DNA from: Klebsiella sp. RIT-PI-d
GTDB lineage: Bacteria; Pseudomonadota; Gammaproteobacteria; Enterobacterales; Enterobacteriaceae
DNA: 64,000 nt
Direction: 5' to 3'
NCBI RefSeq assembly: GCF_001187865.1
Contig: NZ_LGIT01000017.1
Coordinates: forward strand, 62,001-126,000
Position 1 is the stretch's first letter. Every line of letters begins with the position of its first letter. The position numbers and the translations under genes were made by a program. The notes under the pieces are model-generated. The model was not told where the DNA came from. It saw only the letters and a list, made by a program, of their open reading frames with translations, and searched no databases. Below are positions 38,262 through 48,242 of this stretch, in pieces.

Positions 38262-38269
38262 ATTGTTTT

Positions 38270-38296
38270 GCCGGATCGTCCGCCTGACGATCCGGC
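38270..38296 (+). repeat. Hairpin between deoC and deoA
   Basis: GCCGGATCGTC and GACGATCCGGC pair around CGCCT. REP-like, within the operon, so it may adjust relative mRNA stability. Confidence 0.6.
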
Positions 38297-38324
38297 CATT
38301 CACTCTTTTCTCTGGGGGGTTCCC

Positions 38325-39647
38325 GTGTTTCTCGCACAAGAAATTATTCGTAAAAAACGTGATGGTCACACACTGAGCGACGACGAAATTCGTTTCTTTA
38401 TCAACGGCATTCGTGATAATACCGTTTCTGAAGGGCAGATTGCCGCCCTGGCGATGACCATTTTCTTCCACGATATGACCATGCCGGAACGCGTTTCGCT
38501 GACCATGGCCATGCGCGATTCAGGAACCGTTCTGGACTGGAAAAGCCTGGATCTCAACGGCCCGATTGTCGATAAACACTCCACCGGCGGCGTGGGTGAC
38601 GTTACCTCGCTGATGCTTGGCCCGATGGTTGCAGCCTGTGGCGGCTATATCCCGATGATCTCCGGGCGCGGTCTGGGTCATACGGGCGGTACGCTCGACA
38701 AACTGGAAGCGATCCCGGGGTTTGATATCTTCCCTGATGACAATCGCTTCCGCGAAATTATTAAAGACGTCGGTGTGGCGATTATCGGCCAGACCAGCTC
38801 GCTTGCACCGGCGGATAAACGCTTTTATGCCACCCGCGACATCACCGCGACGGTGGATTCTATCCCGCTTATCACCGGTTCCATTCTCGCTAAAAAGCTG
38901 GCGGAAGGTCTCGATGCACTGGTAATGGACGTCAAAGTTGGTAGCGGCGCGTTTATGCCGACTTACGAACTGTCAGAAGCGCTGGCTGAGGCTATTGTTG
39001 GCGTGGCAAATGGCGCAGGCGTGCGGACAACCGCCCTGCTGACCGACATGAATCAGGTGCTGGCGTCCAGCGCCGGGAACGCGGTAGAAGTCCGCGAAGC
39101 CGTACAGTTCCTGACCGGCGAGTACCGCAATCCGCGTCTGTTTGATGTGACGATGGCGCTGTGCGTTGAGATGCTGATCTCCGGTCGGCTGGCGAAAGAC
39201 GATGCTGATGCGCGTGCAAAATTGCAGGCGGTGCTGGATAACGGTAAGGCAGCGGAAATTTTTGGTCGTATGGTGGCAGCCCAGAAAGGGCCGACTGATT
39301 TCGTGGAAAACTATGCCAGATACCTGCCGAACGCGATGCTCAGTAAAGCAGTCTATGCCGATACCGAAGGTTTTGTCAGCGCGATGGATACGCGTGCGCT
39401 CGGTATGGCGGTAGTGTCAATGGGCGGTGGACGTCGTCAGGCATCCGATACTATCGATTACAGCGTCGGCTTTACCGATATGGCGCGTCTCGGCGACAGC
39501 GTTGACGGACAACGTCCGCTGGCCGTTATCCACGCAAAAGATGAAGCCAGCTGGCAGGACGCGGCGAAAGCTGTGAAAGCGGCTATCAAACTGGATGATA
39601 CCGCTCCGCAGACCACGCCAACGGTTTATCGTCGTATTACTGAGTAA
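38325..39647 (+). CDS. deoA: Thymidine phosphorylase DeoA
   Basis: 440 residues with GTG start at 38325, preceded by CTGGGGGGT; this gives the E. coli protein ([13 protein letters not shown]...). Phosphate and nucleoside-binding motifs KHSTGGVGD and [16 protein letters not shown] are intact. It converts thymidine and phosphate to thymine and deoxyribose 1-phosphate. Confidence 0.97.
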   Translation: MFLAQEIIRKKRDGHTLSDDEIRFFINGIRDNTVSEGQIAALAMTIFFHDMTMPERVSLTMAMRDSGTVLDWKSLDLNGPIVDKHSTGGVGDVTSLMLGPMVAACGGYIPMISGRGLGHTGGTLDKLEAIPGFDIFPDDNRFREIIKDVGVAIIGQTSSLAPADKRFYATRDITATVDSIPLITGSILAKKLAEGLDALVMDVKVGSGAFMPTYELSEALAEAIVGVANGAGVRTTALLTDMNQVLASSAGNAVEVREAVQFLTGEYRNPRLFDVTMALCVEMLISGRLAKDDADARAKLQAVLDNGKAAEIFGRMVAAQKGPTDFVENYARYLPNAMLSKAVYADTEGFVSAMDTRALGMAVVSMGGGRRQASDTIDYSVGFTDMARLGDSVDGQRPLAVIHAKDEASWQDAAKAVKAAIKLDDTAPQTTPTVYRRITE

Positions 39648-39669
39648 CGGCAGATCCTGCTCTTTCCTG

Positions 39670-39699
39670 GGCAGATACGTCGATATCGTCGTATCTGCC
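39670..39699 (+). repeat. Hairpin between deoA and deoB
   Basis: GGCAGATACG and CGTATCTGCC pair around ten bases that are nearly self-complementary. It lies in the region where E. coli has the extra deoB promoter. Confidence 0.6.
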
Positions 39700-39746
39700 A
39701 AAATGAGAATGAATTAGGGTATACTGATCTGATCGCTTTTTTATGA

Positions 39747-40991
<1,245 letters not shown>

Positions 40992-40998
40992 TGTAACT

Positions 40999-41028
40999 GC
41001 CGGATGGCGCTACGCCGCCATCCGGCAC
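40999..41028. repeat. REP element between deoB and deoD
   Basis: TGCCGGATGGCG (40999-41010) and CGCCATCCGGCA (41017-41028) form a perfect stem around CTACGC; the standard enterobacterial REP sequence. Confidence 0.9.
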
Positions 41029-41053
41029 TGATAATCTCGATAAGGATAAAATA

Positions 41054-41773
41054 ATGGCTACTCCCCACATTAATGCAGAAATGGGTGATTTCGCTGACGT
41101 CGTATTGATGCCGGGCGACCCGCTGCGCGCAAAGCATATCGCTGAAACATTCCTTGAAGACGTGCGTGAAGTTAACAACGTGCGCGGGATGTTAGGTTTC
41201 ACCGGAACCTATAAAGGCCGTAAAATCTCTGTTATGGGTCATGGGATGGGTATTCCGTCCTGCTCAATCTATACCAAAGAGCTGATCACTGATTTCGGCG
41301 TCAAAAAAATCATTCGCGTAGGCTCCTGCGGTGCAGTGCGTGCTGATGTGAAACTGCGTGACGTGGTGATCGGTATGGGCGCCTGTACCGACTCTAAAGT
41401 GAACCGTCTGCGCTTTAAAGACCATGACTTCGCTGCCATTGCTGATTTCGGTATGGTACGTGATGCCGTTGACGCAGCAAAAGCGCTGGGTGTTGACGCT
41501 CGCGTAGGCAACATTTTCTCCGCCGACCTGTTTTACACTCCGGACCCGAGCATGTTCGACGTCATGGAAAAATACGGTATTCTGGGCGTAGAAATGGAAG
41601 CCGCAGGTATCTACGGCGTTGCCGCAGAATTTGGTGCCAAAGCGCTGACCATCTGCACCGTCTCTGACCATATTCGCACCCATGAGCAAACCACGGCTGC
41701 TGAACGTCAGACGACCTTTAACGATATGATCAAAATCGCGCTGGAATCTGTTCTGCTGGGCGACAAAGCGTAA
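41054..41773 (+). CDS. deoD: Purine nucleoside phosphorylase DeoD
   Basis: 239 residues, hexameric PNP family. Phosphate-binding [23 protein letters not shown], the ribose-site VEMEAAG and the catalytic Asp in TVSDHI are intact. It phosphorolyses purine (deoxy)nucleosides. Last gene of the deo operon; a GC-rich hairpin follows. Confidence 0.97.
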   Translation: MATPHINAEMGDFADVVLMPGDPLRAKHIAETFLEDVREVNNVRGMLGFTGTYKGRKISVMGHGMGIPSCSIYTKELITDFGVKKIIRVGSCGAVRADVKLRDVVIGMGACTDSKVNRLRFKDHDFAAIADFGMVRDAVDAAKALGVDARVGNIFSADLFYTPDPSMFDVMEKYGILGVEMEAAGIYGVAAEFGAKALTICTVSDHIRTHEQTTAAERQTTFNDMIKIALESVLLGDKA

Positions 41774-41784
41774 CGTCTTTAAAA

Positions 41785-41810
41785 GGGGGCCTTCATGGCC
41801 CTCTTCGTTT
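41785..41810 (+). terminator. Terminator of the deo operon
   Basis: GGGGGCC (41785-41791), five bases, GGCCCTC with one G-T pair, followed by TTCGTTT. Confidence 0.65.
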
Positions 41811-41815
41811 CAGAA

Positions 41816-41901
41816 ATCTATTCATTTACTCATCCAGTAATTCTTCTTTTACATTGCAACTCAAGAAGATGTGATATTAAATCTATTCAAGTATCTATTC
41901 A
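41816..41901 (+). repeat. ATCTATTCA direct repeats upstream of yjjJ
   Basis: ATCTATTCA at 41816-41824, 41881-41889 and 41893-41901; the first and third are each followed by ACTCATC. These lie 15 to 100 bases before the toxin-like gene and might be its operator. Confidence 0.45.
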
Positions 41902-41916
41902 CTCATCAATTCATTT

Positions 41917-43248
41917 ATGACGCAGATAACCGATCTTTTGCTACAGGGACCGCGTTCAGCTACTGAACTGCGTCAACACCTGTCTATAAGCCAGGCAAGC
42001 TTTTCGCGCCTTATTGTCAAAGACGAGCGGGTTATTCAATTTGGTAAGGCGCGTTCTACACGCTATGCCTTAAAGCGTCCCATCCGCGGTAGTAATAATA
42101 TTCCACTGTGGCGCGTAGACGAGACAGGAAAGGCACATAAATTTGCTACGGTCTATCCCTGTTGGCCGCAGGGCAGCTGTGTGGTCATATCCTGTACGGG
42201 TGAGAGCCAATGGTTTGACGGTCTGCCCTGGTTTCTGACCGATCTTCGTCCACAAGGATTTTTGGGGCGCGCCTGGGGACGTAAACTCGCGGCATGTCTC
42301 GGCCTGCCGGAAGATATCCGTCTGTGGCAGGAGGATGAAATCCTGTATGCGCTAACGGTTTTCGATGGGGACTACACGGGCGGTTGGTTAGTTGGAGAGA
42401 ATAACTACCGTCGATGGATTGAGGAAAAGACACCTCAGGCTATTGGTGAAAGCGAGAAAATAGCGCGTTATGTTCAGCTAAGTCATCAGGCGCTGGCAGG
42501 AGAAATTGTCGGCTCCTCCGCTGGAGGGGAACAGCCAAAATTTACCTGCTATGCGCAGACACAGCAGGGCGATGCACATGTTATCGTCAAATTCACCGTC
42601 CTGCCGCAGACAATAATGACCCGTCGCTGGAGCGATTTACTGGTCGCCGAATCTGTAGCCTTATCATTACTGCGTGAAGCGGGGATTGCTGCCAGCGAAT
42701 CAAGGGCCTTTTTTTCTCCTGACGGGCAGACTTACCTTGAAGCCATACGTTTTGACTGCACAGGTGCTAACGGACGAAAATCTATTGTTTCACTTGAGGC
42801 TTTGCAAAGCGAGTATTTATCTTCGCCAGGGGCGTGGCCGGACGTAATGCGTCGCTTGCTAAAGGAGGGACTTGTCACGCATGAGACCCTCATCGAGTGT
42901 GAAAAAATTTGGGCGTTTGGCCGGTTAATTGCCAACAGTGATATGCATGCCGGGAATTTATCTTTTTATCTTTCAAAGTCACCGTTTGTAATGAGCCCGG
43001 TTTACGATATGCTGCCAATGGCATTTGCCCCTAACAGCGCCGGCATTATGCGTGATGAGGCGTTTGAACCAAAATTTGACATCTACGTCAGTAAAAACGC
43101 CTGGCTATTTGCGCTTCCGCTTGCGCTAACGTTTTGGAAAATGCTCGTCGCTGACAAACGGATCAGCGCAAATTTTCGTACTATTGCATCAGACATGTGC
43201 GGCAAGATTAAATTATTCAGCGATAAGGTTACGCGGGCAGGAGCATAA
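41917..43248 (+). CDS. yjjJ: HipA-like serine/threonine kinase toxin YjjJ (HipH)
   Basis: 443 residues. Residues 1-50 form a winged helix-turn-helix (SATELRQHLSISQASFSRLIVK), unusual because HipA normally needs a separate HipB. The rest is a HipA kinase: Gly-rich loop VGSSAGGEQPKF (198-209), the ATP lysine near 225 (VIVKF), catalytic NSDMHAGNLSF (341-350) and metal Asp in PVYDML (364). The E. coli homologue is a toxin when overproduced, and HipB was reported to neutralise it. No HipB gene is adjacent. Start ATG at 41917 has a poor ribosome site. Confidence 0.88.
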   Translation: MTQITDLLLQGPRSATELRQHLSISQASFSRLIVKDERVIQFGKARSTRYALKRPIRGSNNIPLWRVDETGKAHKFATVYPCWPQGSCVVISCTGESQWFDGLPWFLTDLRPQGFLGRAWGRKLAACLGLPEDIRLWQEDEILYALTVFDGDYTGGWLVGENNYRRWIEEKTPQAIGESEKIARYVQLSHQALAGEIVGSSAGGEQPKFTCYAQTQQGDAHVIVKFTVLPQTIMTRRWSDLLVAESVALSLLREAGIAASESRAFFSPDGQTYLEAIRFDCTGANGRKSIVSLEALQSEYLSSPGAWPDVMRRLLKEGLVTHETLIECEKIWAFGRLIANSDMHAGNLSFYLSKSPFVMSPVYDMLPMAFAPNSAGIMRDEAFEPKFDIYVSKNAWLFALPLALTFWKMLVADKRISANFRTIASDMCGKIKLFSDKVTRAGA

Positions 43249-43250
43249 CG

Positions 43251-44267
43251 TCACTTTATCGCCTGCACCAGCCACGCTGAAAGCTGCTGTAGTTCCTTCT
43301 CCTGATCCGGAAAGTCGTCGCGCAGCGCAGCGCATTCCTGCTCAATCCTGTCGGCGCGGTACTGGCAATTTTGCAGGCGAGTCGCCAGCGCTTCCAGCGG
43401 TGCCGGATTCAGGCTGTCGGTATACACCTGTGCACGGGTGATATGCCCTTTTTCGACATCAAAATGCAGCTCCACGCCGCCCCAGCTAAAGCGCTCGTCG
43501 AGCAGGTGCGAGAATGCCGGCGCCTGACCAAAGTTCCATTCCCAGCTGCTCTGCCGGGCGAAAGTTTCGGCAAAATTTGGCAGATCCGGCATGTTTTCCG
43601 GCGAAATAATTTCAGCGTTAACACGCTCGCCATAGTAGGTAAAAAAGGCGTCAGTGACGGCATCGCAGACCTGTTGATGCGTGATCCCGGCCAGCAGCTC
43701 TGTCAGATTCGCAACGCGGCCGCGCACCGAGGTAATGCCTTTCGCCGCCAGCTTCTTCTTATCCGGATTCAGATAATTAGCCAGTCGACTGAGGTCGGCA
43801 TTCAGCAGCAGCGTACCGTGATGAAAACCGCGATCGTTGGTTTCACGATAGGCTGAGCCTGAAACTTTACGATCGCCATCGGGGGTTTTGACCACCAGAT
43901 CGTTACGCCCGGATGCCTCTGCCGAAACGCCAAGCGCGTTTAACGCATTAAGCACAATCGAGGTAGACACCGTTTTATCATATTCCGGTTTACCAGCCAT
44001 AAATGTAAAACAGGTATTGCCGAGGTCGTGGAAGACCGCGCCGCCACCGCTGCTGCGCCGGGCCAGACGCACGTTGTCTTCCTCCATCCGGCGAGTGTTA
44101 CACTCTTTCCACGGATTTTGCGCCCGTCCAATAACTACCGTATCGGCATTTCGCCACAAAAACAGCACCCGCTGCGTGGCAGGCATCTGGCGGAAAATCG
44201 TTTCTTCAACCGCCAGGTTAAACCAGGGATCGTATGAGTCAGAAATAAGCAGGCGTAATGTCGGCAT
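43251..44267 (-). CDS. lplA: Lipoate-protein ligase A
   Basis: 338 residues from [20 protein letters not shown]. coli length; 11 upstream in-frame codons are rejected. Motifs [15 protein letters not shown] and the lysine of KVSGSAYRE are those that activate lipoate to lipoyl-AMP and transfer it to E2/GcvH lysines. In E. coli ytjB (smp) lies upstream; here serB follows at once in the opposite direction. Confidence 0.97.
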   Translation of the reverse strand: MPTLRLLISDSYDPWFNLAVEETIFRQMPATQRVLFLWRNADTVVIGRAQNPWKECNTRRMEEDNVRLARRSSGGGAVFHDLGNTCFTFMAGKPEYDKTVSTSIVLNALNALGVSAEASGRNDLVVKTPDGDRKVSGSAYRETNDRGFHHGTLLLNADLSRLANYLNPDKKKLAAKGITSVRGRVANLTELLAGITHQQVCDAVTDAFFTYYGERVNAEIISPENMPDLPNFAETFARQSSWEWNFGQAPAFSHLLDERFSWGGVELHFDVEKGHITRAQVYTDSLNPAPLEALATRLQNCQYRADRIEQECAALRDDFPDQEKELQQLSAWLVQAIK

Positions 44268-44403
44268 CAAAAGATCCTTTTCTCTGTCGCATTGCGGCAA
44301 ATAAGCACCGGATTGCGGAAAAATTGTCTTTTCTATATTGCCAGAAGCGCTATTGTCAGGGTAGCCTCATGCGTCGTTTTAGCCCGGATATACAGGAGTT
44401 GTA

Positions 44404-45372
44404 ATGCCAAACATTACCTGGTGCGATCTGCCCGAGGATGTGTCTTTATGGCCTGGTTTGCCTCTCTCACTGAGTGGCGATGAGGTGATGCCGCTGGATT
44501 ACCACGCAGGCCGTAGCGGCTGGCTGCTGTATGGCCGTAATCTTGATAAACAGCGCTTAACGCAGTATCAGCGTAAACTGGGTGCCGCCATGGTCATCGT
44601 CACGGCGTGGTGTGTGGAAGAGTATCAGGTCATTCGCCTGGCCGGTTCGCTGACGACCCGTGCGACGCGCCTGGCGCATGACGCCGGTCTGGATGTCGCT
44701 CCGCTGGGTAAAATCCCTCACCTGCGCACGCCGGGCCTGCTGGTCATGGATATGGACTCCACGGCGATCCAAATCGAGTGCATTGATGAGATAGCCAAAC
44801 TGGCAGGTACCGGCGAAATGGTCGCCGAAGTGACCGAGCGGGCGATGCGTGGCGAGCTGGATTTTACCGCCAGCCTGCGCAGCCGCGTAGCCACGCTAAA
44901 AGGAGCCGATGCCAATATTCTGCATCAGGTTCGCGACGGTTTACCCCTGATGCCAGGATTAACCCAGCTGGTCCTGAAACTTGAATCGCTGGGCTGGAAA
45001 GTGGCTATCGCGTCAGGCGGTTTCACATTTTTTGCAGAATACCTGCGTGATAAGCTGCGTCTGTCGGCAGTGGTTGCCAACGAACTGGAAATGATGGACG
45101 GCAAGTTCACCGGTAACGTGGTGGGCGACATCGTGGATGCGCAATATAAAGCTAAAACGCTGGTGCGCCTGGCTGAAGAGTACGGCATTCCGTCTGCGCA
45201 AACCGTGGCAATCGGTGATGGCGCAAATGATTTACCGATGATCAAAACCGCCGGATTAGGCATTGCCTATCATGCGAAACCGAAAGTTAATGAGAAGACG
45301 GAAGTTACTATCCGTCATGCTGATCTGATGGGTGTATTTTGCATCCTGTCCGGCAGCCTCAATCAAAAGTAA
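44404..45372 (+). CDS. serB: Phosphoserine phosphatase SerB
   Basis: 322 residues. The N-terminal ACT-like part precedes the HAD catalytic domain, with DMDSTAIQIECIDEIA (nucleophile Asp), ASGGFTFF and GDGANDLPM. It catalyses the last step of serine biosynthesis. AGGAGTTGTA precedes the ATG. radA follows after nine bases and is probably cotranscribed. Confidence 0.97.
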   Translation: MPNITWCDLPEDVSLWPGLPLSLSGDEVMPLDYHAGRSGWLLYGRNLDKQRLTQYQRKLGAAMVIVTAWCVEEYQVIRLAGSLTTRATRLAHDAGLDVAPLGKIPHLRTPGLLVMDMDSTAIQIECIDEIAKLAGTGEMVAEVTERAMRGELDFTASLRSRVATLKGADANILHQVRDGLPLMPGLTQLVLKLESLGWKVAIASGGFTFFAEYLRDKLRLSAVVANELEMMDGKFTGNVVGDIVDAQYKAKTLVRLAEEYGIPSAQTVAIGDGANDLPMIKTAGLGIAYHAKPKVNEKTEVTIRHADLMGVFCILSGSLNQK

Positions 45373-45381
45373 GAGGTCAAC

Positions 45382-46764
45382 GTGGCGAAAGCTCCAAAAC
45401 GCGCATTTGTCTGTAATGAATGTGGTGCGGATTACCCGCGCTGGCAGGGGCAGTGCAGCGCCTGTCATGCCTGGAATACCATTACCGAAGTGCGTATTGC
45501 GGCATCGCCCACCGTTGCGCGAAATGAAAAACTCAGTGGTTATGCGGGAAGTGCGGGCGTCTCGAGAATTCAAAAGCTGTCTGATATCAGCCTTGAGGCG
45601 CTGCCGCGCTTTTCCACCGGTTTTAAAGAATTTGATCGGGTGCTCGGCGGCGGCGTGGTGCCGGGCAGTGCGATCCTGATTGGTGGGAACCCGGGTGCCG
45701 GTAAGTCCACTCTGCTGTTACAAACGCTGTGCCGTCTGGCAGAGCAGATGAAAACGCTGTACGTTACCGGCGAGGAGTCGCTCCAGCAGGTGGCGATGCG
45801 TGCGCATCGCCTGGGGCTACCGACCGCGGGCCTTAATATGTTATCGGAAACCAGTATTGAGCAGATCTGTACTATTGCCGATGAAGAGCAGCCGAAGCTG
45901 ATGGTCATCGACTCCATTCAGGTGATGCACATGGCCGATATTCAGTCATCGCCCGGCAGCGTGGCGCAGGTACGTGAAACCGCCGCCTATTTAACCCGCT
46001 TCGCGAAAACGCGCGGCGTGGCCATTGTCATGGTAGGCCATGTGACCAAAGATGGCTCGCTGGCCGGGCCTAAAGTGCTGGAGCACTGTATCGACTGTTC
46101 AGTGCTGCTTGATGGCGATGCCGATTCTCGTTTCCGTACGCTGCGCAGTCATAAAAACCGCTTTGGCGCGGTTAATGAGCTGGGTGTGTTTGCCATGACC
46201 GAGCAGGGGCTGCGTGAAGTCAGCAATCCGTCCGCCATCTTCCTGAGCCGTGGCGATGAAGTGACGTCCGGCAGTTCAGTAATGGTGGTCTGGGAAGGCA
46301 CGCGCCCGCTGCTGGTTGAAATTCAGGCGCTGGTCGATCACTCGATGATGGGGAATCCACGGCGCGTCGCGGTAGGGCTGGAGCAAAACCGTCTGGCGAT
46401 CCTGCTGGCGGTGTTGCATCGTCACGGCGGATTACAAATGTCCGATCAGGACGTTTTTGTGAACGTCGTCGGCGGAGTCAAAGTGACGGAAACCAGTGCC
46501 GATCTGGCGCTGTTGCTGGCGATGGTTTCCAGCCTGCGCGACCGGCCGCTGCCGCACGATCTGGTGGTTTTCGGCGAAGTCGGTCTGGCAGGCGAGATCC
46601 GCCCGGTACCGAGCGGACAAGAACGTATCTCCGAGGCGGCGAAGCACGGTTTCCGTCGGGCGATTGTTCCGGCGGCCAACGTGCCTAAAAAACCGCCAGA
46701 AGGGATGCAGGTTTTTGGCGTTAAAAAACTTTCTGACGCGCTTAGCGTATTTGACGACTTATAA
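45382..46764 (+). CDS. radA: DNA repair protein RadA (Sms)
   Basis: 460 residues with GTG start. The N-terminal zinc finger has CNECG and CSAC, then the RecA-like Walker A GGNPGAGKST, the RadA-specific KNRFG, and the C-terminal Lon-like domain (HGFRRAIVPAANVPKKPPEGMQ split). RadA is a DnaB-type helicase in branch migration and recombination intermediate processing. Confidence 0.97.
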   Translation: MAKAPKRAFVCNECGADYPRWQGQCSACHAWNTITEVRIAASPTVARNEKLSGYAGSAGVSRIQKLSDISLEALPRFSTGFKEFDRVLGGGVVPGSAILIGGNPGAGKSTLLLQTLCRLAEQMKTLYVTGEESLQQVAMRAHRLGLPTAGLNMLSETSIEQICTIADEEQPKLMVIDSIQVMHMADIQSSPGSVAQVRETAAYLTRFAKTRGVAIVMVGHVTKDGSLAGPKVLEHCIDCSVLLDGDADSRFRTLRSHKNRFGAVNELGVFAMTEQGLREVSNPSAIFLSRGDEVTSGSSVMVVWEGTRPLLVEIQALVDHSMMGNPRRVAVGLEQNRLAILLAVLHRHGGLQMSDQDVFVNVVGGVKVTETSADLALLLAMVSSLRDRPLPHDLVVFGEVGLAGEIRPVPSGQERISEAAKHGFRRAIVPAANVPKKPPEGMQVFGVKKLSDALSVFDDL

Positions 46765-46780
46765 TACATATTATCGTCTT

Positions 46781-46847
46781 TCCGGCGGCTGTCTCATCAG
46801 CCTGATACGCGAAGCGCCGTCAGGCTGCGGGTGATAATAGCGCCGGA
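46781..46847. repeat. Nested inverted repeats between radA and nadR
   Basis: Outer arms TCCGGCG (46781-46787) and CGCCGGA (46841-46847) enclose inner arms AGCCTGA (46799-46805) and TCAGGCT (46820-46826). It resembles a two-unit REP/BIME structure in the 151-base gap. Confidence 0.6.
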
Positions 46848-46915
46848 AGGTATTCACTCCAGGCGCATTTTTACTCTCGCAGGATGCCATTACCCGAATT
46901 TAGCAGGAGGCTGTT

Positions 46916-48145
46916 GTGTCATTTGATTACCTGAAAACTGCGATTAAACAAAAAGGCTGTACCCTCCAGCAGGTGGCCGATGCCAGCGGCATGACCAAAG
47001 GCTATTTGAGCCAGCTTCTGAATGCCAAGATTAAAAGCCCCAGCGCCAGAAAGCTGGAAGCATTACATCGCTTTCTGGGACTTGAGTTTCCGCGTAAGCG
47101 AAAAAGCGTTGGCGTGGTGTTCGGTAAATTTTACCCGCTGCATACCGGGCATATTTATCTGATCCAGCGCGCCTGTAGTCAGGTCGACGAACTGCATATC
47201 ATCATGGGTTATGATGAAACGCGCGACCGTCAGCTGTTTGAGGCCAGCGCGATGTCGCAGCAGCCTACCGTTCCGGATCGCCTGCGCTGGCTGCTGCAGA
47301 CCTTTAAATATCAAAAAAACATTCGCATTCATGCTTTCAACGAAGAAGGCATGGAGCCATATCCGCACGGCTGGGACGTCTGGAGTCACGGCATCAGCGC
47401 ATTTATGGAAGAGAAGGGCATTCAGCCCAACTGGATTTATACCTCTGAGGAGGCCGATGCCGCGCAGTATCCGCAGCATCTTGGCATTGAGGCGGTACTT
47501 ATCGATCCTCAACGTACCTTTATGAATATTAGCGGCGGACAGATCCGCGCGAATCCCTTCCGCTACTGGGAATATATCCCGACAGAAGTGAAACCGTTCT
47601 TCGTGCGCACCATTGCAGTACTGGGTGGTGAATCCAGCGGCAAATCGACGCTGGTGAATAAGCTGGCGAATATTTTTAATACCACCAGCGCCTGGGAGTA
47701 TGGGCGGGACTACGTTTTTTCTCACCTCGGTGGGGATGAGATGGCGCTCCAGTACTCTGATTATGACAAAATCGCGCTTGGTCAGGCACAGTATATTGAT
47801 TTCGCAGTAAAATATGCCAACAAAGTTGCGTTTGTTGATACCGATTTTGTGACCACTCAGGCGTTCTGTAAAAAGTATGAAGGGCGTGAACATCCGTTTG
47901 TTCAGGCGCTTATCGATGAGTATCGCTTTGACCTGGTGATCCTGCTGGAAAATAACACGCCGTGGGTGGCCGATGGGTTGCGCAGCCTGGGCAGTTCGGT
48001 GGATCGTAAAGAGTTTCAGCATTTGCTGGTAGAGATGCTGGAAGCCAACAATATTGATTTTGTCCACGTGGAAGAGTCAGACTACGACTCGCGTTTTTTA
48101 CGCTGCGTGGAGCTGGTCAAAGAGTTGATGGGCGAGCAGAAGTAG
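46916..48145 (+). CDS. nadR: NAD biosynthesis regulator and bifunctional enzyme NadR
   Basis: 409 residues with GTG start after GCAGGAGG. Domain order: N-terminal helix-turn-helix (GCTLQQVADASGMTKGYLSQLL), NMN adenylyltransferase with GKFYPLHTGHIY, and a C-terminal ribosylnicotinamide kinase with P-loop GGESSGKST. It represses NAD synthesis genes and makes NAD from NMN or nicotinamide riboside. Confidence 0.97.
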   Translation: MSFDYLKTAIKQKGCTLQQVADASGMTKGYLSQLLNAKIKSPSARKLEALHRFLGLEFPRKRKSVGVVFGKFYPLHTGHIYLIQRACSQVDELHIIMGYDETRDRQLFEASAMSQQPTVPDRLRWLLQTFKYQKNIRIHAFNEEGMEPYPHGWDVWSHGISAFMEEKGIQPNWIYTSEEADAAQYPQHLGIEAVLIDPQRTFMNISGGQIRANPFRYWEYIPTEVKPFFVRTIAVLGGESSGKSTLVNKLANIFNTTSAWEYGRDYVFSHLGGDEMALQYSDYDKIALGQAQYIDFAVKYANKVAFVDTDFVTTQAFCKKYEGREHPFVQALIDEYRFDLVILLENNTPWVADGLRSLGSSVDRKEFQHLLVEMLEANNIDFVHVEESDYDSRFLRCVELVKELMGEQK

Positions 48146-48148
48146 AAC

Positions 48149-48191
48149 GTATTCACCGGCCGGCGCTTTATCTGTTCCGGCCAGTGAATAC
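48149..48191. terminator. Hairpin between nadR and ettA
   Basis: GTATTCACCGGCCGG (48149-48163) and CCGGCCAGTGAATAC (48177-48191) pair at 14 of 15 positions. It lies between convergent genes; there is no T tract. Confidence 0.55.
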
Positions 48192-48242
48192 CTGCGTCCC
48201 TCTGTAAGCCCGGTAAGCGTTATACCTCCGGGCCTGTACAGA

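Noticed and set aside
47063-48067. 334-codon minus-strand frame opposite nadR
   Set aside because: Antisense to a gene with intact domains; composition is not protein-like.
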